This document shows positions 34,215-47,500 of a DNA stretch of 64,000 bases, one piece after another. The DNA lies in contig CM069592.1 of NCBI GenBank assembly GCA_035771175.1, positions 39,820,198 through 39,884,197 on the forward strand, given 5' to 3'. Below the pieces are notes generated by a model. That model ran no database searches, was not told the DNA's origin, and saw nothing but the letters and a program-made list of their open reading frames with translations. Position 1 is the stretch's first letter, and the number at the start of each line of letters is the position of its first letter. Origin of the DNA: Paratinospora sagittata. Lineage: Eukaryota > Streptophyta > Magnoliopsida > Ranunculales > Menispermaceae. The position numbers and the translations under genes are program-made.

Positions 34215-34400
34215 ATTGATAACCGGGTTAGTGTGCTAGCACGAAAACGGATCCGATCATGGATTCGAGTCTTGCTTCGGCCAAATCTTAGGTGAGAAAA
34301 ATACCTATAAATCCTTGCAAAATCTTAAACTTTAAGAGGACTAGTCTCGACCCGAAGAGTAAAAGGACAGCTCCAGGCAGCCGAAAAACCGATAAAAAAA
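34215..34400 (+). mobile_element. Possible tRNA-derived SINE
   Basis: GGGTTAGTGTGCTAGC (box-A-like) is followed about 30 bp later by GGATTCGAGTC (box-B-like), and the block ends in an A/TA-rich tail near 34395. It lies upstream of paralog A. Family not recognised. Confidence 0.45.
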
Positions 34401-34996
34401 TATATATATATATATTAATTAAAAAGGAATGAGAATAAGATGAATCTAGCTAACTCTATTTATTTAAATATAAATTGAATTTGCATCTTCCTTCCCCTTG
34501 AGTTTGATTGAGCTATCTTTCAAAATTTTGAAAATCCTTCTCCTTTTTTTAATTTTTTTTTTTTATAGATATAGCCATCGTTTCATTTTTTTTTTAAGTT
34601 TTTTTTCTTCTATATTTATTATTTATTTTTATTCATTTCTCTATATTTCATGGATGATTTCCTTTATGGGTTCTACTGCTGGATGAGCGCCTTTTTGCTC
34701 AAGTTTTAGGTCCTTTAGCCTTTTAGTTACATAACTAAATATTTTTAGTTTGAGAAGCTAAAACTATCTCAAAGGAAAAAAAGAACATTTATATATAACA
34801 GAAAAAGCCTCTTTCCTTCTAAAGTAACTTAAACCTTTTCTTACGGAGCTGATTACTCCCCCAACTATTTTACAAAATAAAGCTCCTTTCAATTTACATC
34901 AAAGAGCTACTCAAATTATTACGTATCTTTGAGGATGAATAATCAAAGCAGTAATAAATCCATGTACCTGGCAACAGCCAAATCTCAGTAAAAATT

Positions 34997-37275
34997 TCAG
35001 TCTTCATCATCATCATCCAAACTCAAGACTGGCAAGTCCATACGAGGCAGCTCTGGAATCTTAAGAGCTGGGAGAGAATGGTGTTCAATCTCTCTTGCAG
35101 AATCCTTTTCAGCATTAGAACGACCACTCGTTACAATTCTTGTGATCATACTCCCAACAGATTCAAATGGGTGGCTCAGGCTGTTCTTAACTTTTAACAT
35201 GAGTGAAACCTCGGACAACTGCCACGCCGCAGTCACAAAAATCATGATAGAAAGAAGCCAATGAGTTATATTGTTCTGTCTCCTCACCTTCCTCAGTTCC
35301 TTTACTATCTCTTCAGTTCCCATTTCCTTGCGTTCAGTCTCATCTTTGTTCGTCTCCTCATTGGCAACAAGAGAAGAAGAAGAAGGTGACTCCTTTGTTT
35401 CTGTCAGTGTTTCGGGTGGCTTAGGAGTGTTATCATCTTCCTTTAAAGATTCTAGCTGTTATAAGCATGAAGAAGGTTTTAGATACAACAAAGAAATTCA
35501 GTATTTTTTTTTTTTGAAAGGGAAATTCAGTAATTCAGTCTATTTCATAAAACACTATCAAATGCAAGTATTTACTATGACTGTGAAGTAATTAATAATA
35601 ATGATATACGCATAGTAAAACCTAAAAGAACATGAATAAACATAATTAATAAAGATACAACTACTTGTAATGTAAATGTCGACTTAGCCCTTGATATTTT
35701 TTGAGTTTCAGTTTACAAGGTCATATAATTGATATTTCCATATGTTTTGGTTTTAAAAGTGAATATCATAATGGTAAGTTGCTATGGTACTATAAGTTGC
35801 ACCATGTTCGGCCAAGGTGACTACAAACTGAAACTCTAACAGGAAGTTCTGGTAGCTATACAGGGAGGAGAAGTAGAGTACTCAAATATAGCACACAACC
35901 TAAAGTAACTATCATTTGTTTGCTACCAGTAATAAATTCTCTTTTTACAATGTTAGCTCTTTAGGAATGAGAAACTCTGGAATTTGGTTATTCTAATCCA
36001 TCCTCTTGAGAAGCTAAAAGTGGCAAAATGCAAATAAACCTGATAACCAGTGTTCTGTCACAAAACCAATTTCTAATGATCATTGCATTCAAACCGGACA
36101 TTTTGTTGAAAGAGAACCAATAAATTTCTGGAGGTGATCAGCTTGAATTCCCTCTCAAATGGCTTCCTCATCCTTCATCTCTTAACCTCCAATAAACATG
36201 AAAAACATAAATAAATAAGAAGAAGAAATCCAACAGCGCAAACAACGCAACGACTCCATCATAAACTAATATTACCCGCAAAATTTAATCACCCCAAGGA
36301 TAGGTTGTTTGCTTTCTAAAAAAGGATGATGTGCTTCTTCAAATCTGGTGTCTGTCTTTCCCTTTTCCTTTTTGCACTCGTAAACTAAGCAATCCAAATG
36401 GAAGAAAAACAAAAGAAATAAATAAAAAGAAAAAAGAAAATATTCTATGACATAAAAATCCCCAAGCTTTTACTATGTTTTCAGAATCTATGCCTAGCTT
36501 AATTCTTGCACTTAACTCAACAAAGCCTTTTTCCAACTACATAAATCTACTTCCTCCACTCCATTTTATCAAGGGCTAAGTCTACATATCTCAAACAGGG
36601 CTTAATTGCCACACCCATTAATTATAAATAAATAAAGAAAGAAAAAGAACTAACTATAAGCTATTTTGACAGATTAAATAAAAAATAAAAAATAAAATTG
36701 AGAGCATAGAAGCGTATAAACAGGAAGAGGGATTATGAATTATGAGCATTGGAGCATTGGAGCACAGACTATAAGAACTATGAAATATTTGGACCAACAG
36801 ATCGATTGTGTTTTGACTGTTCTGATTTGATCCTGTAGAAATTCCAATGGTATTACACGACCAAAGCAGCTGAGTTGGAAGAACCAGTTCAGGGAATCAA
36901 AATGATAAAAGAGGAAATTGAAACGAAATCAAGAACACTTGAATAAATATTGGAATTCATAAATTATTTAATCGCTAGTCAAACAGCTAGTTACATAAAA
37001 CGAATTATTTTATTTTATTTTGGTTATCTCGAAGCCCATCACATCATCTGTTACTGAAAAACAATCTGATTCTACAACAATTCAAAATAAGAAACCAAGA
37101 AATTAATGTTGTTTATTTATTTTTATTTTTATTTTTTACCTGTGAAAGCAGTTTGGAGGAGGAGATGTTGGTCATCTTCGTTGAAATTTGCTTTATGGGC
37201 TTTCTTTTCGTCAAGGAGCTTCTGAATTGCAAGGCTGATGAGCTTAATGCGCTCGTCATTATCTTCGGACTCCAT
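34997..37275 (-). CDS. Single-span membrane protein, paralog B (intact)
   Basis: 196 residues, two exons: 37275-37140 and 35451-34997. The protein starts MESEDNDERIKLISLAIQ; an acidic Ser/Thr-rich linker follows; then a short charged helix EEIVKELRKVRRQNN, one membrane span (about HWLLSIMIFVTAAW), the conserved WQLSEVSLMLKVKNSLSHPF, and a tail LPALKIPELPRMDLPVLSL ending in an Asp/Glu run. It is probably anchored in a membrane, but function and location are unknown. Exon 1 is 2 nt shorter near its end than in paralog A, and the frame is kept only if splicing uses the AG 4 nt downstream (ACAGCTAG|AATC) of the AG that corresponds to A's acceptor. It is the only intact member of the tandem pair. 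The intron (35452-37139) carries RTE tail fragments at 35665 and 36505. Confidence 0.82.
35665..35705 (+). mobile_element. RTE 3'-end fragment
   Basis: ACTTGTAATGTAAATGTCGACTTAGCCCTTGAT is split here as ACTTGTAATGTAAATGTCGA + CTTAGCCCTTGAT, matching the longer copy at 56530-56645. In the intron of paralog B. Confidence 0.45.
36505..36625 (-). mobile_element. RTE 3'-end fragment
   Basis: Complement of the recurring RTE tail: CTCAACAAAGCCTTTTTCCA, then CTTCCTCCACTCCATTTTAT, then GGGCTAAGTCTACA. In the intron of paralog B. Confidence 0.55.
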
Positions 37276-38154
37276 TATCAAATATCAATGGATGAAAACA
37301 AATGAAAGTGAAGATAGCTGATCTTCAGTACCAGTCGCGCTCATGAAGGCAGACAGGTAAAATTGCTTCCTAATGATGACACGTGTCAGCTAAGTAGGCA
37401 CTATCTCAGTTTTTTTTTTTTTTTTAAAAGATAAGCATAGGCTTGACGTTGTTCATTTTCAAAAACACATATATAAAAAAATGCTTTATTTATTTTATTT
37501 TGCAAAAGTAATGTTAGAAACTCCAAACAACCTTTTCCCATGTTTGATTTATTATTAGACTATAACTTTTTATATCCTAAAATTTGAAAAGACAGAAAAA
37601 GTATTTGGTTAGTTAAAACCCGAAATCAATTTTTTAAAATTTACAAAAAAAAAATACTATTATTTAAAAAAAATGACAAAATATTACTTTTTAATTTTTC
37701 ACACCTTTTAAATTATATTTTAATTCTCATATCACAAAATTAAGGCAACCTTAATTTGTAAAGTTATATGACGACTCTAGGGAATTTGAGAACTGTAGTG
37801 TATTCAAGCTTAGCAGATCGGTGAGAGAAAGCAGCAGTACCTTTATAATCGCACTTTTTCTTTTCAAGCTATAAAAGATTGAGTCTTTGTCAGATGTCAA
37901 TGAGCCTGAGAAAAATGCATTTGCCCTTAACTTAAGGGCCCATTTGGTTTCACAAATTTTAAATATCAACACACAAACTTATGTAACCCGCATTAAAGAT
38001 AAAATGAAAAGAAACCGATTAACGTAGTTTAAACACATAGAACAATGACCTTTAGATGTTTCAATTATGAAAAATGATCTTTTAACAATTCACAGTAATA
38101 ATACAAGTAGAAACAAATCTAAAATTATATGAACAAAAATAATTAAAAAAAAAT

Positions 38155-38245
38155 ATAACTATTTATAATTTAGATGTTGACTTAGCATCTTGGATGGAGT
38201 AGAATGGAAAAAGAAAATTTTCATGGAAAAAGGGTTATTAGTTGA
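38155..38245 (+). mobile_element. RTE 3'-end fragment
   Basis: GTTGACTTAGCATCTTGGAT, then a GGAGTAGAATGG block, then GTTGAGTTGAGC: the same tail family in plus orientation. Just beyond the 3' end of the CAMTA gene. Confidence 0.5.
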
Positions 38246-38562
38246 GTTGAGCACAGCTACTTATGTGGACCTACTCTTGACATAATCATTTTCATCAACA
38301 TTTGGACCAAAATAATTATCTGAGTATATATCAACAGAAAAAACTATTGTGATTACAAGCAAAACAGCAAATGTTGGCCCACCTACTTCTCCCTGCTTGT
38401 TTATTCACAAACCATATACAGCAACTATTACACCACCAGCGCAGAAATTATACAAGACCCCGGTCAATTATATTGCCTTAATCAACAAGTGCAAAGAGAA
38501 AAGAGTATAGCATGCTGTGAAGAACATGACTTACAGTTGATATTTTAAGTCGGTAAAGCAAC

Positions 38563-41500
38563 TTAATTGTCATGATGATCCAAAGTTTGATGACTTTGGT
38601 CCCATAGAAATTGCATCCAATCATCATTTTCCATTTGATCATCGTTGTTAGGACAAATTGATGCTGTTTCACTTGCATTGCCTTGCAAGTTTGCCTGCAC
38701 ATGATCACGCATTAAATCATCAACTGAATTGATGACGATACACTTGGGGAAAATGTAGATAAAAGAGACAAGGACAAAAATGCTGATGAGAGCAATGCAC
38801 TTATTGAAATAAACATGAGAACAATTTTATATTAGATTGTTTTTAGTTTGTAATTCAAAAACAAGAATTTCATCCAAAGATGAACTAGAGGCAATAACTT
38901 TTTATGGTTTTTGTTAAGCAAGTTATTTTCCTAGAGAATTATTAAAAAAATCTTTTAGGATTAACTGAAAACATTTTTCAGTTTTTGCATATTTTTTAAT
39001 TCACAGAAAAACTGCATTTAAATCGCAAAGTAAGCACATTGTTATTGATTTAAGAACGAGTTTTCCTCTAGGGTTTATGTGCTCAACTTATCCCTATAGT
39101 CTTTAGGAGGACCGTCAATTATGGCTGTATGTTTTTCAAATGATTTATAACACTGATGACAAGATGTACTCGAAAAATGGAGTGTCGTTGTAATATCAAA
39201 TAAATAAAACAAAATAAAATAAAACTTAATATTTTAATTATTAGTAGTAGCCTAATATATATTATTAAGCCTCCACTTATCAATTATAACTTTTGAATTG
39301 AATCATTTTTAACATGATATTAGAGTCTTGACTTTGTATCGTTTGCTATAGACCATGTAACAAGGAATTATTCTGAAAATATTTTTTCCATCAAGGACTA
39401 GGAAAAACATTCACAAACAAAAAATCGTCAATCATTAAGCATTCTAGAATCTATACTATTTTGTTGTATGTTATAGTTTTCCCTCGTACGATCTCTATTT
39501 AGTTCTTAGTATTTACCTTACACGATACTACAATCAATGTTTCCTTTCACTTCCAATACGTTTATTCGTTTCAAAAGGTCAAATATTGTAGCAATATAGT
39601 TGACAAAAAGCTTAGCAACTATTGGCCGAGTGGCTCAAGGGGAGCCAAGATATGCCTAAGGTTCTTACCAAAAATAAACAACTAAAATTCTACTATATTT
39701 AAATAAACGAAATTTAGATAAAATAAAAAACTCCAAATCCTATATACTAATTAATCCTCACTGTTGTTCTAAACTAAAATTTGGGGGTGGTGAGTGCAGG
39801 ATTATTAGGGAGTTTTCCATAAGGAAACTGTTTCCTTGGAAAAAGTTTTGAATCTCATCTGTTTCTAGCATCAAACTTTGAGTGCATTGAGTTCATTGAA
39901 TTTCAGTAGAAAGGAATCTTGACTAGCTTACCTTAGCTTGACAATAGCTTTCAAGGAGGCGGCGATACTGACGTTGTGCATCAGGAGATTTGACCATTGA
40001 TAACACGTTGGAAAGAGCATCGGCTACTGCCATATCCACTTTTCGTTTCCGGAACACCTTGAGAATGTCCTCATAATCATCAATTTCCTCAGCAGACTCC
40101 AACGGTCGGAATCCTCGTAAACCAATTCTTCCATACCGCCATCGCAACACAACCTTGTCTAAAATACCAACAGCCCATACAATCACCTTATACCTCTTCC
40201 TTACCTGGTAGCCTCGGATATGAGCCTGCCAAGATGGTAAGATTTTGAAGAAAGAATAAAATGAGTGAAACAAATTTGTAACTAATTAATCAATAGAGCT
40301 ATAATTTTTATTATCACTTTATAGTATCATACGTGTTACTGTACTTCCTATTCATGTTTCATCACAAAATCACACAGAAAAGAAATAATAGCAATACAGT
40401 TTATGCTTTGCTTGGTAAATTGTTCCATTCTGAATGTAGGCAAATGTATCCACGCAAAAGTACTGAAAATACCAGGATTGAATGTTTTTCCAAGTGTCTA
40501 CTGTGGCAAACTCCACGAGCTTTAACACAAAAGCACCTCAATACAATTCTTTACCGTATCTAAACCAAGTAAATAGCTTGGAAAGAGAACAGCATCAGAG
40601 AGTAAATTGACTATTTCAGAAAAAAAAAATGTCAATTATGTATGTCAAAAATTAAGTGCATCAAAAGAAATTTTTAACTAACTCTAAAATTTCAATGAAA
40701 ATAATCAGTGGCACCAAGGAGTGATAACTAGAGGCTACGTCAGGGGTTTAAAAAATATATTATTATAGTTAAAAAAGTTATTAGTCGTAATATAATAGTA
40801 ATCTTGCAAGAAAATGCCTTTCTTGAAAATCCCTTTTCAGGAAATCACCTCAAGTTTCAGATAATAAATCATCCACATGGATGTATTTTGGTAGGGAGGA
40901 GGAGGGGAGGGGGACAGTCTACCTGTATCATGACGATTTTCTGGCGCAAATCTAAAAATGCCTGGCGCCCTTTCCATCCACGATATTTCTTTTGAATAGA
41001 AAGCGCAGCTTTATTCAATTTGGCATCCTTGCTGAAGTTGAAAGCTAAATTTGATGTATAGGAAAGGCTACGAATGTCATCTAGCGAGACACCAAACTCA
41101 TCACAAAGAGAATCTATGGACTCTTTCAGTTGCCTTTTCCTGAAAGAGTAGGCACGGAAAGCAGCTTGTATACGTGCAGCAGCTTGAGCTGCATTTCGAA
41201 CTGCGGCCAATGAATCCTGGAGTGCGAGGTGATCCTCGGTGATGCCAACACCTTCCTTTGCGATACTGTCAACAGTCCTTTCTGCCACCACATCAGCTGA
41301 TTCTTTAGAAAGAGTTTCTTCCAGTGTGAGGGATGAAAGGTGGCTAGTAAGTGCCACTTCTGAAAGATATCCTGCCAGTCCCTTGTGACCACGGGCTTCT
41401 GCAATGAAACCTGGGGTTGCACCTACTGGGTCTTGGGAAGTGGGATCTGTCACTGCTCCAGCTGATGCACCGGCTGCTATGAGGGCAGCAACCATTTTCT

Positions 41501-44500
41501 CCCTGTCATACAAGGAGTTCTTTTAAGTTTCGCAACCAGAAATCGCTAATGTACAAAAAGAAAAGAAAAAAAGAGAACCAAAATTGAACCACTAAGAGCT
41601 GCATGGTAAAATGTTCATTGGCAACCTTCCAAACTACATGTCCGATGAGGAAATTTTGAGGTTGGCTTGGTAGTAGATATGGTACAAAGGCAGAGAAAGA
41701 GAAACACTTGTCTATCCAACTTGCTTTCACTAATATGAACACTCACTCTCTTGATTTTTGTCTGGAACTGGAATGCTTCATTTTAACCACTTAAAAAAAT
41801 GAAACAAACTGATGGTCAACTATTTGATTCAGTCAACTTTTGACACTGGAAATCTTGGTTTCAGACTCCAATCTAGGGCATTGCAGGTCCATGACACTAC
41901 ATGTATGTTAATGCAGTTTTCCAATGTCCTTGCAGGCTACTTGAAAACTAAACTAGAGGTATCTTCAGTGAATTGAAATTATTGAAGGATGCCGTTACAA
42001 ATGTCAAGAATGTCCATAGCTAGATGTAGCAGAACAAACTACCATGTAGATTAGGAGGAATAGAAAGAGCTTTTGACTTACCTTCCAGAACGTGCAGCCC
42101 AGTGAAGGGCAGTCCATCCATTGACATCACGGAAGTCTACAGAGACCCCGGAATGAAGAATTGGGCACAGGGCCCACTCAAAACCTAACCCAGCCACCAT
42201 GTGTATTATGCCTTGCTCTTTTTTTGACATGGAACAGGTTGACGCGTCTGCTTTCTTGTGTTTGGATGAAAGCCACTGCTGTAGTTTATCTTTTAAAAAC
42301 TCTTGAACCAGCAACTCCATTGTACTGCTCGAAGTTTCACTGCCAAGTAATAGTCCATCTATAATCTGCTGCCATGGATTTCTAGTTAAACCAGTTAATG
42401 GTACAGTACAATCTTCTTTATGAACCAATGAGCTACCGAAAACCATCTCTGCAAATCTGACAAGCAATAGCAGTTCTTCAGTGCTCTTAGTAGCATCAGT
42501 TTGGGGTTTACGGTACTCAAATTCTCTTAGTTGACTACAGGGTTCTCCATTGCCAGAAGCAGCAATGCACAAAGAAACCTTTCCAGGAAAATGTGGGGGG
42601 GCATGACAACGGAGAACACCATCCTGAATGATATCTACAGGAACTTCAATGTCGCCAAACATACAAGTCCATCTACACTTTGAGTGATCAGAGAGAAAAG
42701 ATCCAGTAATGATTACCTGCATAAATAGATTCAATGTTTAGATCCTCAATCTTGTGCAAGAAACCAATACATCAATAGTGGATCTTAAGATACTTGTGCA
42801 TATTCAGAGAGATTAGGCACAATTTCTTTCACTTACTAAAGCCTCAACTTCTCTACAATAAATTGCATTTAACAGTTTACCAGATCAGACACGAAGCATG
42901 AAGTCAAATGGTGCTAAAGCAAATGATCGCAAACTAACATGCATGAGACATTCTACTCAACTAAATTCAACTCAACAAAGCCTTTTTTCCAACTACATGG
43001 GCTCAGTGCCAATGTTAGGTTTGTCGAGTGGTACGCGTCAGATTTCCAAGTGGTTTCTAATGGATATGAGGTCCTCGCATGGTTTAGAAAAGTCAAGGAA
43101 AACCTTGAGGAGTAGTTGAAGTTCTAGCCTTAGTTTTTATTTGATTGATTTACTTATTTTTCAAACTTAATTTATGCTCACAATTTTGGACAATTATAAC
43201 CAATTTTTTTAGAAAAATTTAAGGACTAATTTCCCTTTCATTTAGTAGAAATTAAACCTTTGCTCATAAAGGATAAAAAAGTTTGCCCTCCAGAAAAGCC
43301 CTTTACTAGTACTATATCTTTTAGTTTACAAACACTAATTCAAATATTAAGCTAACAGTTTTAAATCTTTTAATAAATAATTCTAATTACAACTAGCATT
43401 AACTTCTTGTTAAAAAATGAAGGAAAAACTGATAAGAAGGCAAAGACTTGATAGCTTTGAAATACATTTGCTAACTTTCTAATTACTTATTTTTTGAGTG
43501 GTTGAAAACTTAAAATTTGGAAACCTTGAAATATGGCATGTGCTCACTTTGTTTTTGATAGTGTTTACAATAATTAGAACAATTAATATAGTTGAAAAAT
43601 CACTCGAGTTCTCAGCTAAAAAAATAGGGGGCAGCATGGTGCACGAAGCTCCCACCTATGAGGGTTACACATTGCCTCACATAGACAAACCACCTCAATT
43701 ACGCCTCAAATTTTTTAAAAAAGCCTAGTGTCCTTAAATATCTTATCCAACATAAAAAAAAAGGGATGTCATCATCTATGAAGTATGAGCGCTACAAACC
43801 AATAAAAGAAATGTCCATGTTAACCTATTATTTTCAATTTTTTCAAGATTGTACCTTTTTCAAATGAAGAGGCTCTAACTTCACCAAAAAACAAAAAGAT
43901 GGAGAGACTCTGGATATCATGAATGAATAAGAGTACAGGTAATCTGATTAGAAGAGGTCTGATGGTACATACCTTTGTGGTTTCATTGCTGAACCCCCAC
44001 TCTGGGGATATTTCTTGAATTTTAAACCTATGCTGAACTGAAGTTGAACACACTACAAGAGGACCTCCAAACTGATTATCTTGGGCAAACATTGAGAAAT
44101 AGTTAGAGATGGCTCCATTCGAATCTGTTCCAGAAGAGTACAATGGAACTTTTGGGTTTTCAACCTCTTGATGCAATGAGGTAGTAGTTGGTGATGTAAT
44201 AGGGTCATTGGAGCCAAAGATAAGTTCATTATTTTTTGAAAACTGCAGGTCAAAACTATTTTGGTGACAGTTTTTCCAATTTTCTGAGTCATTTCCACTG
44301 ACTTCAAGCCAATGAGATGGCCATATCTCCTGTGCTGCTGCCAGGTTTGCATGAGTCTCCACTCCCTCCAAAGAAGATGGCAGCTTCTCCTGGGCAAGCT
44401 GTTCCCATCAGTACAAGCCAAAGAACTCACTATAAAATAAAACAAAAAAGATAACTCGGGAAAGGATCCCTTTAGTCTAATAAGTAAGAATAATCAGCTA

Positions 44501-47500
44501 AAGGTATAAAGAAAATGCAATTCAAAAAAAAAACTTACAGGTCCATCCAATGCTTTGAAATTGTGCTCATAGGGATCACTTCCAATTGAACCTGGACACT
44601 GCTCCTGCATGTCCTTCCAAATCGAAGATTCTTTTTCCAGCATTGTATATTCACCTAAAGTAAGAAGTGGGCAAGTAAGGTAGTTTGCTTCCTCTGGCTT
44701 TTAGCTATAAATATATTTATAGAGAGAGGGAGAGAGAGAGTGATCAGATCATGCAATGATGAGAATTAGGCAAGATCTGAAACCTACCAACTAACTGCCA
44801 TGAATAGTACAAATCAGAAGCATTATTCTATTAGAAAAGAGAAGCGAAGAAAAAATAGAAGTAAATTGTAAATTTATACTTATTAAAATGAAAGGCATAT
44901 CTGAATGAAAATAAGGAAGAATAACCACTTCAATTCAATGATGAAACTAGCTTCACAAACCAAGAGAAGAAAGACTTATTTCCGCATAAACAATTCAACA
45001 AAGCCTTTTTCCAGCTATATAAATTCTTAAAAAATGAAAACAAGATGACTAAATTCTAAAAAGAAGTCAAGATAGATCGAATAATAAGAAAAATGGATAT
45101 TACGTATCATTGATGAATTAGGGGTGTTCATTGGACCTATTGGTTTGAAACTAATGTGAAAGGGAAATAAACAACCCAAACCAAGTTATAAAAAAAGGTG
45201 TACACAATGCCTGAGGCTCCTATCAATTGTGAAGTTAAGGAAGGGATAACGTTGGCAGACTTACCTCCACAGGAGAGAATGCTTTCAGATTTGAACCCAT
45301 GACTTCTAAGTCACAATAGATCAACCTCAATTGTTGCACTAAGGCCCAACTTCAGTTCAAAACAAGCTATATATTTGGAAGAAAAAATCTAATCCAAATA
45401 GGTCGACCTCAATTGTTGCACCAAGGCCCAACTTCAATTCAAAACAAGCTATATATTAGAAAAATGAAATCTAATCCAAATAGATCAACCTCAATTGTTG
45501 CACCAAGGCCCAACTTCAATTCAAAACAAGCTATATATTAGAAAAATGAAATCTAATCCAAATAGATCAACCTCAATTGTTGCACCAAGGCCCAACTTCA
45601 GTTCAAAACAAGCTATATATTTGAAAAATGAAATCTAATCCAAACCTATCATAAAGTGTCAGCCAAACTAATCCAAACCCAAGTTACCCAACTTCAGTCC
45701 AATGTGGATCCATCCAATCCAATCCCAGTATTTGTTAAAAGCTATAAATTTATAATAATAAGATAGAGATGAAATGTCATGCATTGATAATCCATGTCTC
45801 CCATAGCCAAAGCCTAAACTCACAAGTCAAGTATCAAACAAGTAAAAACTTTTCAAAACACATGTTTCTTCCATGTTTCACCTAAAAAATAGGCAATTAA
45901 TCTAAAAAACAATATTTATTATGTACAAAATAATGATCTTTCTGAAACAAACTTCTCATGTACCGCAAGAAAAAGGCTCCAAGTTTCTCTAAAAAACTAC
46001 TTTGAGCAAAAACCAAACAAATATTTGAAGCAACATCAAATATCAGAATTCCAAGGAAATACAAAATCTAACAAATCTAAAAACAAGGCACTACATCACT
46101 TGAAAAAGTTGCCCCCAAAAAATCATACAAACCCAATTCAATATTCTAATAAAAGACTAGTAACTTTCAATTAGAAACTGCATGATTTGAACAAAAATCA
46201 ATTCTTTTGACAGCTCAAAGTTGAATAGAACATTAAAAGGATTGAGAAGAAGCACAAAACTGTTGAGTCCAAGTTGCCAAGCTAAAACATTGTTCCAGAG
46301 TTTTGTATCTGCGGGTGTGTCATTGTTTATTGCTTAACAGATTTCAAAAATACTGACATCGACGGAAAGCTTGAGAGGAGACAGACTAACTGAGGAAGAT
46401 ACATTGGCCAACTAAAAGTGGAGAGAAGCCAAGTGTTAAGAGAAAAGAGGGAAGAAGGGGAAATCATCAAACGGTTAAAAGTAAAATGAGCATTCTCCTT
46501 ATGTTTGACCATTTTAGTGGGTTTGGACTGGTGAGGTTCAAGTGTTGAAACATAATCTCGGTTCAGTTCAGCATCAATGTGCAACTATGCAAATCAACCC
46601 CAAATCAAATTGAATTGGCTTGCACAATTTACAAACATATCTCCAATACTTTTGAACTTCCCAAAGTAGCTAAAATTAGACAGTTAAAACCAGTTTGGTC
46701 GATTTGGCTCTTTATTAGCAATCCCTAGATGAAATCGTAAACTAACAAAAAAAAAAGAACATAATTCAGCAGCTACAACTCACCTCAACTAAGCCTTTTC
46801 CCAACTACATGTATGTAATCCGCTTCCTCCACTTCGTTTAATCAAGGGTTAAGTCGACACTTCAATTATATATATATATGATTTATATCTTTCGTAATTA
46901 TTTCTGCCCATATTATTTTAGGTCTTCCTCTACCTCTATCATTATTATAGATTGTTGATAGCTCACTCTTCCTAGCTAGTGTATCCAAAGGTCTTCGTTA
47001 TATGTGTCCAAAATACTACCTTAATTGGTTTTTTCACATTTTATCTCTAATTGGGACTACTACTACCATTTCTCAAATATGTTCATTCATAACTTTATCT
47101 TTTAATGTTTACTACATATCCATCTTAACATGTGCATTTTCGTTACACTTAGTTTGTTCAAATGTTGTTTCGTTATTGCCTAACATCTTGTTCCATAGAA
47201 CATGGATGGCCTAATAGCGGCTTTATAGAATTTTCTTTTCAACTTCAATAAGATGCATCAACCATATAATACTCCAAAAGCACTCCTCTCCTTAAAATTT
47301 TTACTCCTTGTTATTTTTTGGCTTTCAATCTTCGTTATTCTTCATTTGTGTTTCTACTTCTACTAAAATTACATTTAATACATTTAATTTTAGTCCTACT
47401 AATCTTGAACCCTTTAGATTATAAAGCCTCTCTCCAAAATTGTAACTTAGCATTTACTTTGGATTTAGTTTCATCAACAAACACTATATCATCAGCAAAT

